Of a DNA stretch of 64,000 nucleotides, positions 43,047-52,700 are shown piece by piece. How positions within the stretch are numbered: position 1 is the first letter of the stretch; every line of letters begins with the position of its first letter. The translations under genes and the position numbers were made by a program. The notes below the pieces were generated by a model, which was not told the origin of the DNA, searched no databases, and worked only from the letters and a program-made list of their open reading frames with translations. Source of the DNA: Aeromonas sp. RU39B (GTDB lineage Bacteria; Pseudomonadota; Gammaproteobacteria; Enterobacterales; Aeromonadaceae); NCBI RefSeq assembly GCF_900156095.1, contig NZ_FTMJ01000002.1, positions 475,092 through 539,091 of the forward strand, given 5' to 3'.

Positions 43047-44776
43047 ATCCAACTCTGAAACGTCTATTAAGTTACGCACTGGCACACCGCACGGCACTGC
43101 TTGCCGGTTTTGGCTGGTTGCTGCTTGCCACTGCCGCCGAGGTGGCTGGCCCACAGTTGATTAAACACTTTATCGATGATCACTTGGCGCCACGTCAGCT
43201 GGTGGCCAGTGGTGTGGCGACCTTTGCGGTCGGCTATCTCGGATTGCAGCTGCTTTCTGCGCTGGGTTTTTATCGCCAGTCGCTGCGTTTTAACCAGATT
43301 GCCCAAAGTGTGGTGCAACAGCTGCGTGAACGTGTGTTTGCCACGGCAATTCGCCTGCCGGCGAAGTATTTCGATCAGCATAGATCGGGCTCGCTGATCT
43401 CGCGGATCACCAATGACACCGAAGCCATCATGAATCTGTATGTGCAGGTAATTGGCATGCTCATCCAAAAGGCGGTGCTGCTTATCGGGATCCTGATCTC
43501 GATGGCACTGCTCGATATCAAGCTGATGCTGGTGTGCGCCATGCTGTTGCCAGTGGTCTTTATCCTGATGTGGATTTACCAAAAGCTCAGCGTACCGGTG
43601 GTGCGAGCAACCCGTAGCCTGCTGTCGGATATCAACAGTCGTCTTAATGAGTCGCTGCAGGGAATGGCGGTGATCCAGGCCATGGTGCAGGAGCGGCGAT
43701 TTGCCGCCGAGTTTGCCGCAGTGAACGACGATCATCAGAATGCACGGGTGAAAGGTCTTAAGATCAACGGCTTGTTGCTGCGCCCCCTCATTGATCTTTT
43801 TTACATGATGGTGTTGATCGGCCTCTTGGCTCTGTTTGCTCACGAAGGCAAAGGAGCCGTGCAGGTCGGTGTGCTCTATGCGTTTATCAGCTATCTGGGC
43901 CGGATGATTGAGCCCATCATCGAGATGACCAACCAACTCGGTCAGCTGCAGCAATCCATGGTGGCAGGCGAGCGGGTCTTTACGCTGCTCGATGAGGCGC
44001 AAGAGTCTGGCACAGGCCAACACGCAACGCTTAAAGGGGAGGTGGCCTTCCATCAGGTTACGTTCTCTTACGACGGTGAGCGGCAAGTGCTCGAGGGCGT
44101 CGATTTTGCAGTGCGTCCCGGCCAGATGCTGGCGCTGGTGGGCCATACCGGCAGCGGCAAGAGTACGGTCATCAGCCTGTTGATGCGATTTTATCCACAT
44201 TATCAGGGACGCATTACCTTAGATGGGCAGGATGCGGCCAGTCTGGAGCTGGCGTTACTGCGCGGTCAGATGGGGCTGGTGCAGCAAGATCCCTTTATCT
44301 TTGCCGGTACGCTTGCAGAAAACCTGCGCTTGGGACGCGCCAATCTGGATGATACGCGTCTGTGGCAGGTGCTCGAAGAGGTGCAGCTAGCTGGTTTTGT
44401 GAAAAGCTTGCCGGATGGGTTGGCCAGCTTGCTCGATGAAGGCGGGCGTAACTTGTCTGCCGGCCAGCGTCAGTTGCTCTCGTTTGCCCGGGCATTAGCT
44501 TGCGATCCACGCATTTTGATCCTGGATGAGGCGACCGCCAGTGTCGATTCCCAAACCGAAGCGGCGTTGACTCAGGCGTTGGCAGCAGCGCGACGCGGCC
44601 GCACTACCATTGCGGTGGCGCACCGTCTCTCAACCATTGTCGATGCTGATGAGATCTTGGTGCTCTCTCGCGGGCGCATTATCGAGCGCGGCTCTCACGA
44701 GGCACTGATGGCACGCAGTGGTCATTACGCTCGTCTGTTTGAGATGCAGAGCCAGGGCGCTTGGCTCGCCAATTAG
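43043..44776 (+). CDS. mdlB: Heterodimeric ABC exporter subunit MdlB
   Basis: This 577-residue half transporter has six membrane helices and an ATPase with Walker A GHTGSGKST (about residue 366), Walker B LILDEATASVD (catalytic Glu present) and a signature LSAGQRQLL, where the second Gly is Ala. The start is GTG 43043, inside the GTGA overlap with the mdlA stop and directly after a strong GGAGGAGG. The consensus ATP site of the pair combines its Walker motifs with the MdlA signature. The frame upstream of 43043 is a shadow of mdlA. Confidence 0.93.
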   Translation: MNPTLKRLLSYALAHRTALLAGFGWLLLATAAEVAGPQLIKHFIDDHLAPRQLVASGVATFAVGYLGLQLLSALGFYRQSLRFNQIAQSVVQQLRERVFATAIRLPAKYFDQHRSGSLISRITNDTEAIMNLYVQVIGMLIQKAVLLIGILISMALLDIKLMLVCAMLLPVVFILMWIYQKLSVPVVRATRSLLSDINSRLNESLQGMAVIQAMVQERRFAAEFAAVNDDHQNARVKGLKINGLLLRPLIDLFYMMVLIGLLALFAHEGKGAVQVGVLYAFISYLGRMIEPIIEMTNQLGQLQQSMVAGERVFTLLDEAQESGTGQHATLKGEVAFHQVTFSYDGERQVLEGVDFAVRPGQMLALVGHTGSGKSTVISLLMRFYPHYQGRITLDGQDAASLELALLRGQMGLVQQDPFIFAGTLAENLRLGRANLDDTRLWQVLEEVQLAGFVKSLPDGLASLLDEGGRNLSAGQRQLLSFARALACDPRILILDEATASVDSQTEAALTQALAAARRGRTTIAVAHRLSTIVDADEILVLSRGRIIERGSHEALMARSGHYARLFEMQSQGAWLAN

Positions 44777-44787
44777 CCAATTCTCTA

Positions 44788-44818
44788 AGGCGGGCGGGGG
44801 TTCCTTCGCTCGCTTTTT
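44788..44818 (+). terminator. Intrinsic terminator of mdlAB
   Basis: AGGCGGGCG pairs with CGCTCGCTT (two G-T pairs) around a ten-base loop, and a T run follows. It lies 11 bases after the mdlB stop. Confidence 0.65.
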
Positions 44819-44881
44819 CCTTGCCATCAGCGGATTTAATCGGCAACATTCCGTTTACATCAACTCATCGGATCAGTTGCC

Positions 44882-45355
44882 ATGGATTGGAAACAAATAA
44901 AAGCAACGTTGGCTCTGCGCCTGTTTTCCTGGCGTTATATTCCGCTTATCGGCTTTTGTGCCCCTCGTATTGAAACCCTGAATGAACGCGAGCTGGCGGT
45001 GCAGATCCCGCTCGGCTGGCGTACCCGCAATCATCTGGGCAGCATGTATTTTGGCGCATTGGCCATCGGCGCTGATCTGGCCGGCGGATTGCTGGTGCTG
45101 GATAAAGGGAGACGGCGTCAGCGCAAGGTGCACTTTGCATTTAAGGATGTGGCCGGGGATTTTCTCAGGCGCCCCGAGGCCGCAGTGCGATTTTACTGCG
45201 CCGCCGGTGAGACGATTGATCAGATGATTGAAGAGTCACTGACGCAAGGCCAACGGATCAACCGTCCCATCGAGATTATCGCAACCTGCCCGAGCATCAG
45301 CGGTGATGAGCCGATGGCGCGCTTTACGCTCACTCTGTCGCTCAAGGCAAGCTAA
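44882..45355 (+). CDS. DUF4442 hotdog-fold protein (putative thioesterase)
   Basis: The 157-residue protein has the DUF4442 pattern: TRNHLGSMYFGALAIGADLA holds the central hotdog helix after a conserved Asn-His, with strand KVHFAFKDVAGDFL following. The family is related to acyl-CoA thioesterases such as PaaI, but a catalytic Asp or Glu is not obvious here. No membrane or signal segments are seen. The start ATG 44882 follows a weak site. It lies after the mdlAB terminator and its stop almost meets that of the convergent ybcJ gene (two bases apart). Confidence 0.7.
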   Translation: MDWKQIKATLALRLFSWRYIPLIGFCAPRIETLNERELAVQIPLGWRTRNHLGSMYFGALAIGADLAGGLLVLDKGRRRQRKVHFAFKDVAGDFLRRPEAAVRFYCAAGETIDQMIEESLTQGQRINRPIEIIATCPSISGDEPMARFTLTLSLKAS

Positions 45356-45356
45356 C

Positions 45357-45569
45357 TTACGGTTTGACGACCACTTTCATACCGTTGAAATTGACGACCT
45401 GTTCGGCGCGGATCTTTCCGCGCTTGCGGGTATCAACCTGACCGTCCACTTCAACCAAACCATCAGCAATCAGTTGCTTGGCCTGTCCGCCACTGTCAGC
45501 CCATCCCAAATGCTTGAGCAGATCGCACAGTTCGACGTGGGGATGGCCTTCGAGATTGAACGTTTCCAT
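45357..45569 (-). CDS. ybcJ: S4-domain RNA-binding protein YbcJ
   Basis: The 70-residue protein is a single S4 RNA-binding domain: LCDLLKHLGWADSGGQAKQL for the two helices, then LVEVDGQVDTRKRGKI with the basic beta-turn. It matches YbcJ in length and sequence. The S4 fold binds structured RNA; YbcJ-like proteins are thought to act near the ribosome, without a proven target. It ends two bases from the DUF4442 gene stop (convergent) and shares a 137-base intergenic region with the divergent DUF429 gene. Confidence 0.88.
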   Translation of the reverse strand: METFNLEGHPHVELCDLLKHLGWADSGGQAKQLIADGLVEVDGQVDTRKRGKIRAEQVVNFNGMKVVVKP

Positions 45570-45706
45570 GATGTCTATCCAGTAAAATGGCGGGTCGCCA
45601 TTCTAGGGGCGCAAGCGGGTCGTGGTAAAGGCTCTGCGCGTAAAAGTGGCTTTTCCTGCATGGAGGGTTTGGATACTCTGCCAGTCCGCGTTGGAAGGAG
45701 CATGTG

Positions 45707-46450
45707 ATGACATTTGATGCAGTGGGGATCGGCTGGGATGTATGTGGTTGGCAGGGAAACACCCAGGCTGTCGCCATCGTGGGCTGGGCAGAAGGGGCGC
45801 TGCACTGGCTCGGGTGCTCGCCGGCTTTTCGGTTTAGCTCGCGCCAATCACCCACGCTCTCATCTCTCTTATTGCCGGTATTGCAAGACCCGGTGGCAGT
45901 TGCGTCGCTTTTGGCTGTTCCTCACATCACCTTGGGCATTGATGCGCCATTAAGCTTTCCACCTGCGCTGGGCGATTTGTTAAGTGGCCGGCCAGCGCCC
46001 TGCACTGTTCCCGAGCGGGAGATTGACAACCCTTATGCTTATCGCGACTGCGAGCGCTGGCTTTACCAGCGTTATGGCAAAAAGCCGCTCTCGGCAACGT
46101 TTGATCGTTTAGGGAACAATGCCACCTTGGCCATGGCACTGCTCAAACATTGGCGCGTGCCGGTTGCGCCGTTGCAGTCAGCGGGGGAAGGGGAGCTGGT
46201 GGCCATCGAAACCTACCCAGCCATGGCCAAAATGGCGGGTAGGATCAGTGCTGCTCATCCTGGCTTGCTGCACGTTTTGCCTGATGGAATAGCGGTCGGG
46301 ACTGATATTTACGATGCTGCGCTGTGCGCACTGATGGCGCTGCAACATGCCATGCAAGGGCAGTGTGACACGTTACCTGCGCTGGTTACGCCTGAAGATA
46401 GTCATGCTGGTGATGGCTGGATCTATCACTTTGATTTAGCTCGCAGCTAA
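45707..46450 (+). CDS. DUF429-family protein
   Basis: The 247-residue protein has the DUF429 layout, which resembles the RNase H/actin-like ATPase fold. MTFDAVGIGWDVCGW forms the first strand with an Asp, ITLGIDAPLSFP contains the second conserved Asp, IETYPAMAKM carries a Glu, and DIYDAALCALMAL forms the Asp-rich last helix. These acidic positions fit a two-metal site, but no activity has been shown for most members. ATG 45707 has GGAAGGAG at correct spacing; GTG 45704 is also in frame. It lies between ybcJ and pepN without an obvious operon partner. Confidence 0.75.
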   Translation: MTFDAVGIGWDVCGWQGNTQAVAIVGWAEGALHWLGCSPAFRFSSRQSPTLSSLLLPVLQDPVAVASLLAVPHITLGIDAPLSFPPALGDLLSGRPAPCTVPEREIDNPYAYRDCERWLYQRYGKKPLSATFDRLGNNATLAMALLKHWRVPVAPLQSAGEGELVAIETYPAMAKMAGRISAAHPGLLHVLPDGIAVGTDIYDAALCALMALQHAMQGQCDTLPALVTPEDSHAGDGWIYHFDLARS

Positions 46451-46626
46451 GCTTGACCTAAAAATAATCAGATATGCCATCTCACAAATGTTATGCAACA
46501 CCAAATCAAACAAACGTGCTTCGTTGAAGCAACAAAGGATAGGCAAAACAGCAGGCAATGATTGACCCCTGGCTGGGGGATATGCCAGCCTTTCTCTCGT
46601 CAAAACTGCGTGGAAGCAAACAATAA

Positions 46627-49248
46627 ATGACACAAGAACACGACATGAAGGCGGCGAAATACCGCCTTGACTACCAGGCACCGCATTACCTGATTGATAC
46701 CCTCGATCTGGATGTGCAACTCGACGATCACCACACTCGCGTGACTGCCATTAGCCGGGTTCGCCGCCAGGGTGAACACAATGAGCCGCTGCGTCTGGAC
46801 GGAGAGTCCATGACTCTCGTCTCGGTGAGCGTTGATGGTCGGGCATTTGAGAACTACCGCGAATTGCCGGGACAGCTGGAGCTCACCCAGTTGCCAGCTG
46901 AATTTGTGCTGACCATTGTGACCGAGATTGATCCGGTGGCTAATACTGCGCTGGAGGGGCTCTACAAATCCGGTGACGCCTTCTGCACCCAGTGCGAAGC
47001 CGAGGGTTTTCGCCGTATCACCTTCTATCAAGATCGCCCGGATGTGTTGGCGCGCTACTCAACTCGCATCACGGCCGACAAGGCCAAATATCCTTATCTG
47101 CTCTCCAACGGTAATAAGGTGGCCAGCGGTGAACTGGGCGATGGCCGCCACTTCGTGCAGTGGCAAGACCCGTTCCCCAAGCCCAGCTATCTGTTTGCAC
47201 TGGTTGCCGGTGACTTTGATGTACTGCAGGACAGCTATCAGACCCGCTCTGGCCGTCAGGTTGCCCTCGAGATCTTTGTCGATAAAGGCAACCTCAACCG
47301 CGCCGGCTTTGCCATGGAGAGCCTCAAGCGGGCGATGCAGTGGGATGAAGAGCGCTTTGGGCTTGAATACGATCTCGATATCTACATGATTGTCGCGGTC
47401 GATTTCTTCAACATGGGTGCGATGGAGAACAAGGGGCTGAATATCTTCAACTCCAAGTTCGTTCTGGCCAATGCCCAAACCGCCACCGATCTTGACTACC
47501 ACGGTATCGAGCGGGTGATTGCCCACGAATACTTCCATAACTGGACCGGTAACCGCGTCACCTGCCGCGACTGGTTCCAGCTCAGTCTCAAAGAGGGGCT
47601 GACTGTCTTTCGCGATCAGGAATTCTCCTCTGATGTGGGCTCGCGCCCGGTTAATCGCATCAACAACGTGCGGGTCATGCGTGGTCCGCAGTTTGCCGAA
47701 GACGCCGGCCCGATGGCGCACCCGATCCGCCCGGATGTGGTGATTGAGATGAACAACTTCTACACCCTGACCGTCTATGAGAAGGGCTCGGAAGTGATTC
47801 GCATGATGCACACTCTGCTCGGTGAAGCAAAATTTCAGGCTGGCATGCGCCTCTATTTTGAACGCCACGACGGCACTGCGGCCACTTGCGAAGATTTCGT
47901 CAAGGCGATGGAAGATGCCTCTGGCATCAATCTGGCACAGTTCCGCCGCTGGTACAGCCAATCCGGTACCCCGGTGCTGACGGTGCGTGATGAGTATGAC
48001 ACCAACTCTGGCCGCTACCGCCTGCATGTCGCACAGACAACGCCTGCCACCCTTGATCAAGCTGACAAGTTGCCGCTGCACATTCCGCTTGATATCGAGC
48101 TTTATGGGGCAGATGGCCGCGTGCTGCCGTTAACGCGTGATGGTCAGAGCGTGCATCATGTGCTGGACGTCATGGCGGCCGATGCCACCTTTGAATTTGA
48201 TCTCAGTGAGCGTCCGGTGATTTCGCTGCTGCGTGACTTCTCGGCCCCGGTTAAGCTGGATTATCCCTACAGTGGCGACGAGCTGGCGTTTTTGGTGCGC
48301 CATGCCAAAAACGACTTCGCTCGCTGGGATGCGGCGCAAATTCTGGTAAACCAGGCCGTCACTGACAATGTCGCACGGCTGACTGCCGGTGAACCTGTAA
48401 CGCTGCCAGTTGCCCTGCGTGATGCGCTTAGCGCCGTGTTTAACGATGCCGCGCTCGAGCCTTCATTCAAAGCAGAGCTGTTGACCCTGCCGGGTGAGGG
48501 GACCTTGGCTGAGCTGTTTGATGTTGCCGATATCGATGCCATCCATGCGGTGCGCCAAGCCCTGCAGCAGCAGCTGGCGGCTGCATTCGGTGCGGCGCTC
48601 GATACTGCGTATGCCGCGCTCAAGGCCCCCTCTTACGAGATCAGCCACGAAGCGGCAGCCCGGCGTAGTCTTAAAAACGTATTGCTTGGCTATGTGGCTG
48701 CCCGTGATGGTGACAAAGCGGATGCGCTGGTTGCCGCCCAGGCAGATGGCAGTGATAACATGACCGACCGGCTCGCTGCGCTGCAGGTGGCTAATGCCTT
48801 TCTGTTGCCGTGCCGTGCGCGGTTGCTGGCAGCGTTTGAGGCAGACTGGCGTCATGACGGTCTGGTGCTGGATAACTGGCTGCGTCTGGTGGGCAGCAAG
48901 CCGGCCGATGACGTGCTGGCGGATGTGCAGCAAGCCATGCAGCATCCCCAGTTCAGCATTCGTAACCCCAACCGGGTGCGGGCGCTAATTGCCAGTTTCT
49001 CGGCCGCCAACCCGGCCCAGTTCCACCGCAAGGATGGTAGTGGCTATCGCTTCTTGGCTGACTTGATTATCGAGTTAAACGAGGTCAATCCGCAGAATGC
49101 CGCGCGCATGGTGACGCCGCTTATCCAGTTCCAGCGTCTGGATGCCGCGCGTAAAGCGCAGATCCGCACTGAGCTGGAGCGAATTGCCGCGCTGCCCAAT
49201 CTAGCTGCAGACTTGTTTGAAAAGATAAGCAAAGCACTGAAGATGTAA
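46627..49248 (+). CDS. pepN: Aminopeptidase N
   Basis: The 873-residue M1 metallopeptidase (870 in E. coli) has the exopeptidase motif GAMENKGLN near residue 262. The zinc site HEYFHNWTGN begins at His300, with Glu301, His304 and Glu323 (HExxH-x18-E). It removes N-terminal residues from peptides in the cytoplasm and is the main alanyl aminopeptidase of enteric bacteria. The start at ATG 46627 has a weak GGAAG upstream; ATG 46645 (MKAAKYR) is an alternative. A stable hairpin but no T run lies between it and the small DUF2835 gene. Confidence 0.95.
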   Translation: MTQEHDMKAAKYRLDYQAPHYLIDTLDLDVQLDDHHTRVTAISRVRRQGEHNEPLRLDGESMTLVSVSVDGRAFENYRELPGQLELTQLPAEFVLTIVTEIDPVANTALEGLYKSGDAFCTQCEAEGFRRITFYQDRPDVLARYSTRITADKAKYPYLLSNGNKVASGELGDGRHFVQWQDPFPKPSYLFALVAGDFDVLQDSYQTRSGRQVALEIFVDKGNLNRAGFAMESLKRAMQWDEERFGLEYDLDIYMIVAVDFFNMGAMENKGLNIFNSKFVLANAQTATDLDYHGIERVIAHEYFHNWTGNRVTCRDWFQLSLKEGLTVFRDQEFSSDVGSRPVNRINNVRVMRGPQFAEDAGPMAHPIRPDVVIEMNNFYTLTVYEKGSEVIRMMHTLLGEAKFQAGMRLYFERHDGTAATCEDFVKAMEDASGINLAQFRRWYSQSGTPVLTVRDEYDTNSGRYRLHVAQTTPATLDQADKLPLHIPLDIELYGADGRVLPLTRDGQSVHHVLDVMAADATFEFDLSERPVISLLRDFSAPVKLDYPYSGDELAFLVRHAKNDFARWDAAQILVNQAVTDNVARLTAGEPVTLPVALRDALSAVFNDAALEPSFKAELLTLPGEGTLAELFDVADIDAIHAVRQALQQQLAAAFGAALDTAYAALKAPSYEISHEAAARRSLKNVLLGYVAARDGDKADALVAAQADGSDNMTDRLAALQVANAFLLPCRARLLAAFEADWRHDGLVLDNWLRLVGSKPADDVLADVQQAMQHPQFSIRNPNRVRALIASFSAANPAQFHRKDGSGYRFLADLIIELNEVNPQNAARMVTPLIQFQRLDAARKAQIRTELERIAALPNLAADLFEKISKALKM

Positions 49249-49258
49249 TGACGTCAGG

Positions 49259-49278
49259 CGGGCAGGGCAACCTGCCCG
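49259..49278 (+). repeat. Hairpin between pepN and the DUF2835 gene
   Basis: CGGGCAGG and CCTGCCCG pair perfectly around GCAA. No T run follows, so it probably stabilises the pepN mRNA 3' end or modestly reduces read-through. Confidence 0.55.
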
Positions 49279-49296
49279 TCATCACAGGATACCCGC

Positions 49297-49518
49297 ATGA
49301 AGCAGTACACCTTTGAGCTATACATTCCCGCCGATGAAGTGCTGCGCTATTACCAAGGCCAGGCGCGCAAGGTGGTCGTGCGTAGCGAGCAAGGGCTGGT
49401 CATTGAGTTGCCGGCAGAGCGGATCCGTCCATTTATCACCTCCTCGGGTGTGCGTGGCCGGTTCGTTCTCAAGACCCAGGATGATCACCGCTTTCTAAGT
49501 CTTGACAAGATAAGTTGA
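49297..49518 (+). CDS. DUF2835-family small protein
   Basis: The 73-residue protein (MKQYTFELYIPADEVLRYYQ...) matches DUF2835 in length and in the central VVVRSEQGLVIELPAERIRPF and closing GVRGRFVLKTQDDHRFLSL. The function is unknown. Relatives commonly lie between pepN and the NAD-glutamate dehydrogenase gene in marine and aquatic gammaproteobacteria, as here. It begins 48 bases after pepN and may share its transcript; gdhB begins after a 240-base gap. Confidence 0.85.
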   Translation: MKQYTFELYIPADEVLRYYQGQARKVVVRSEQGLVIELPAERIRPFITSSGVRGRFVLKTQDDHRFLSLDKIS

Positions 49519-49758
49519 TATTAAGCTCACTTTCATCACGCTTGTACCATGATTTGTATGATGAGTGGTGTGAGCCTCTGTGATTGAATGGTTAAACAGA
49601 GCATCCCCCTGAGCGCTTCGTGAACTGAACCAAACTTTTAACTTTTTGTTAGCATCCTGTCTCGCCTTGTCGTTCCCGTACGACTACACTCGCGCTAATC
49701 CCTGAACCCAGGGCGACAGTCCGTTGTCGTCGTGCGCAGTTGTGCTAAGGAACCCGCC

Positions 49759-52700
49759 ATGGCTCTTAAAGATGCTCCTGTTTCTGTCCTGCTTGAACAT
49801 GTTGTAGAACTGGTCCACCACAAGTCTCCCGCCCAAAGTGCTCCCCTGATTGAACAGTTTGTCACCCGCTTTTACGGCAATATGAGCAGTGATGATGTGA
49901 CTGATCGTAATGACAGCGATCTCTACGGCGCTGCCATGAGTTTGTGGAATGCGCTCAATCAGCGTAAAGGGCAAGAGCCCTGCATTCGCGTCTATAACCC
50001 CGAGCTCAGCCGCCATGGGTGGCAATCGCCACACACCATCGTCGAGATGATTCTGCAGGATACGCCGTTCTTGGTGGACTCCTTTCGCATGGCGTTAACC
50101 CGGCTTGGCTCTACGGCTCACATGATGCTGCACCAACCTCTGCACCTGGTGCGAGGTAAAGACGGGCAGGTCAGCGCCATTCTTGATATCCATAACACCG
50201 CCGGCGAGACCTCGGTAGAAACCGTGTTTCTTATCGAAATTGATCACCTGACTGATGAAGATCAGATGAGTGCGCTGACCAATGAACTGCGCTCGGTAGC
50301 CGGTGAGGTGGCGCTGGCGGTCGGTGATTGGAAAGCCATGCTGGCCAAGCTGCACCATGTCATTGAGGAGCTGGCCACCCGGCCATGCCCTCAATCACAC
50401 GCAGAGTTAGAGGCGGCGAAAGAGTTCCTGCGCTGGGTGGCGAGCGACAACTTTACCGTGATGGGCTATCGCAGCTACGAGGTCAAGGCGGTCAAGGGCG
50501 ATCATGAAATCTCGCCGGTGGCGGGCTCCAGTTTGGGCTTGATGAAAAACTCCGAGCATAAAAAGGGTATTCGTCTGGGGGCCATGCCTGCCAGTGCCCG
50601 CCATGCGGCGCTGAGCCAAGATCTGCTGATCCTGACCAAGTCCAACAGCAAATCGCGGGTACATCGCCCGGCCTATATCGATTACATCGGTATCAAGCGC
50701 TTTGACGAGCAAGGCAAGGTGGTGGGTGAGGATCGCTTTATCGGTCTGTATGCTTCCTCGATTTACAACACCAGTGCGACCCAGATCCCGCTGATCAGCC
50801 GTCGGGTTGAGCGCATCATGGCTGCGTCGGGTTTTGAAAAGGGCTCTCATGCCTACAAGGCGCTGCTCAACGTGCTCGAAACCTATCCCCGTGACGAGCT
50901 GATCCAGGCCACCGAGCACGAGCTGCTGGCCATTGGCTTAGGGGTGCTTGAGATGCAGGAGCGCGACATGCTGCGCCTGTTTATCCGGCGTGATGTCTAC
51001 GGCCGTTTCTTCTCCTGCATGGTGTATGTGACCAAGGAGCGTTACAACACCTCCCTGCGCCTGAAAACCCAAAGCATCCTGCAGCAATATTTCGGCAGCA
51101 GCGAAGGCGTGGAGTTTGATGTCTACTTCACCGAAGGCACGCTGGCCCGCACCCATTACATCATCCGGGTCGATAACAATAACGTGGATGTAGATGTGAA
51201 CGAGATCCAGAACAACCTGATTGAAGCAGCCCGCAGCTGGGATGACCGTTTGAGTGGCGTGTTGCTCTCCCATTACGGTGAGGCGCGTGGCAATGCGCTG
51301 GCGCGCCGTTTCAGCGCCGCTTTTCCGCGCGCTTATAAGGAAGATGTGCTGCCGGGGTTGGCGGTGGCCGATATCATTCAGCTCGAGGCATTGAGCGAGC
51401 AAGCGCCGCTTGGCATGTTGTTCTACCGCGCGCAGGAAGAGAGTGACCTTCGCAAGGTGCGCCTCAAGTTGTTCCACCAGCGTGAGCCCATCCATCTTTC
51501 GGACGTGCTGCCGATGCTGGAAAACATGGGGCTGCGGGTGATTGGCGAAACCCCGTATCAGGTGCGCAATCCGATGGGAGAGATCTTCTGGATCCTCGAT
51601 TTCTCCATGCTCTTTAGCGGCTCATCACTTAATCTCGAAGAGTGCCAGACTCGCTTCCAGGAGGCGTTTGCCGCCGTCTGGAACAAACAACTGGAAGATG
51701 ACGGGTTCAACCGGTTGGTGCTCGGTGCGGGGCTGGCCGGCCGTCAGGTGTCGGTGCTGCGCGCCTATGCCAAGTACATGCGCCAGACCGGGGTTTCATT
51801 TAGCCAAACCTACATCGAAGAGACCCTGACCCGTTATCCGCAGATTGCCCGGCGGCTGTTTGAGCTGTTTGACCAGCGTCTGAATCCTGCCTTCGAGCGC
51901 TCGTCGGATAAACAGGCAAGCCTGCATGAGCAGCTCATTGGCCAGCTTGATCAGGTTGCCAACCTCGATGATGACCGGATTATCCGTCGCTACATCGAGA
52001 TGATTGAAGCCACCATTCGTACCAACTATTACCAGCCAGATCGTGATGGCAACATCAAGCCTTACATCTCGTTTAAGCTGGCGCCGTCGTCAATCAGCGA
52101 CATGCCGTTGCCGCTGCCGCGCTTTGAGATCTTTGTTTACTCGCCGCGCGTCGAAGGGGTACACCTGCGCTGGGGTAAGGTGGCGCGGGGTGGATTGCGC
52201 TGGTCAGATCGTAAAGAGGATTTCCGTACCGAAGTGCTCGGTTTGGTGAAAGCCCAGCAGGTTAAGAACACCGTGATCGTGCCGGTCGGTGCCAAGGGTG
52301 GCTTCTATTGCAAGCAGATGCCGGCCGGCGCCAGTCGCGCCGAGATCCAGCAAGAGGGCAAAGCATGCTATCGCCTCTTTATCCGTGGTCTGCTCGACAT
52401 CACCGACAACATCAGCAAGGGTGAGGTGATTGCGCCGCGTGATGTGGTCCGGCACGACGAAGATGACTACTACCTGGTTGTTGCTGCCGACAAGGGCACC
52501 GCTACTTTCTCGGATATTGCCAACGAAATCAGTCTGGAATATGGCCACTGGCTGGGCGATGCCTTTGCCTCGGGTGGCTCGGTCGGTTATGACCACAAGA
52601 AGATGGGGATCACCGCTCGCGGTGCGTGGGAGTCGGTCAAGCGCCACTTCCGTGAGTTGGGGCGTGATTGCCAGCAGGATGACTTTACCTGTGTGGGCAT

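Noticed and set aside
43067..44200. Minus-strand frame of 377 codons opposite mdlB
   Set aside because: Antisense shadow with His/Gln-rich nonsense composition.
47059..48081. Minus-strand frame of 340 codons opposite pepN
   Set aside because: Antisense shadow; pepN motifs on the plus strand are complete.
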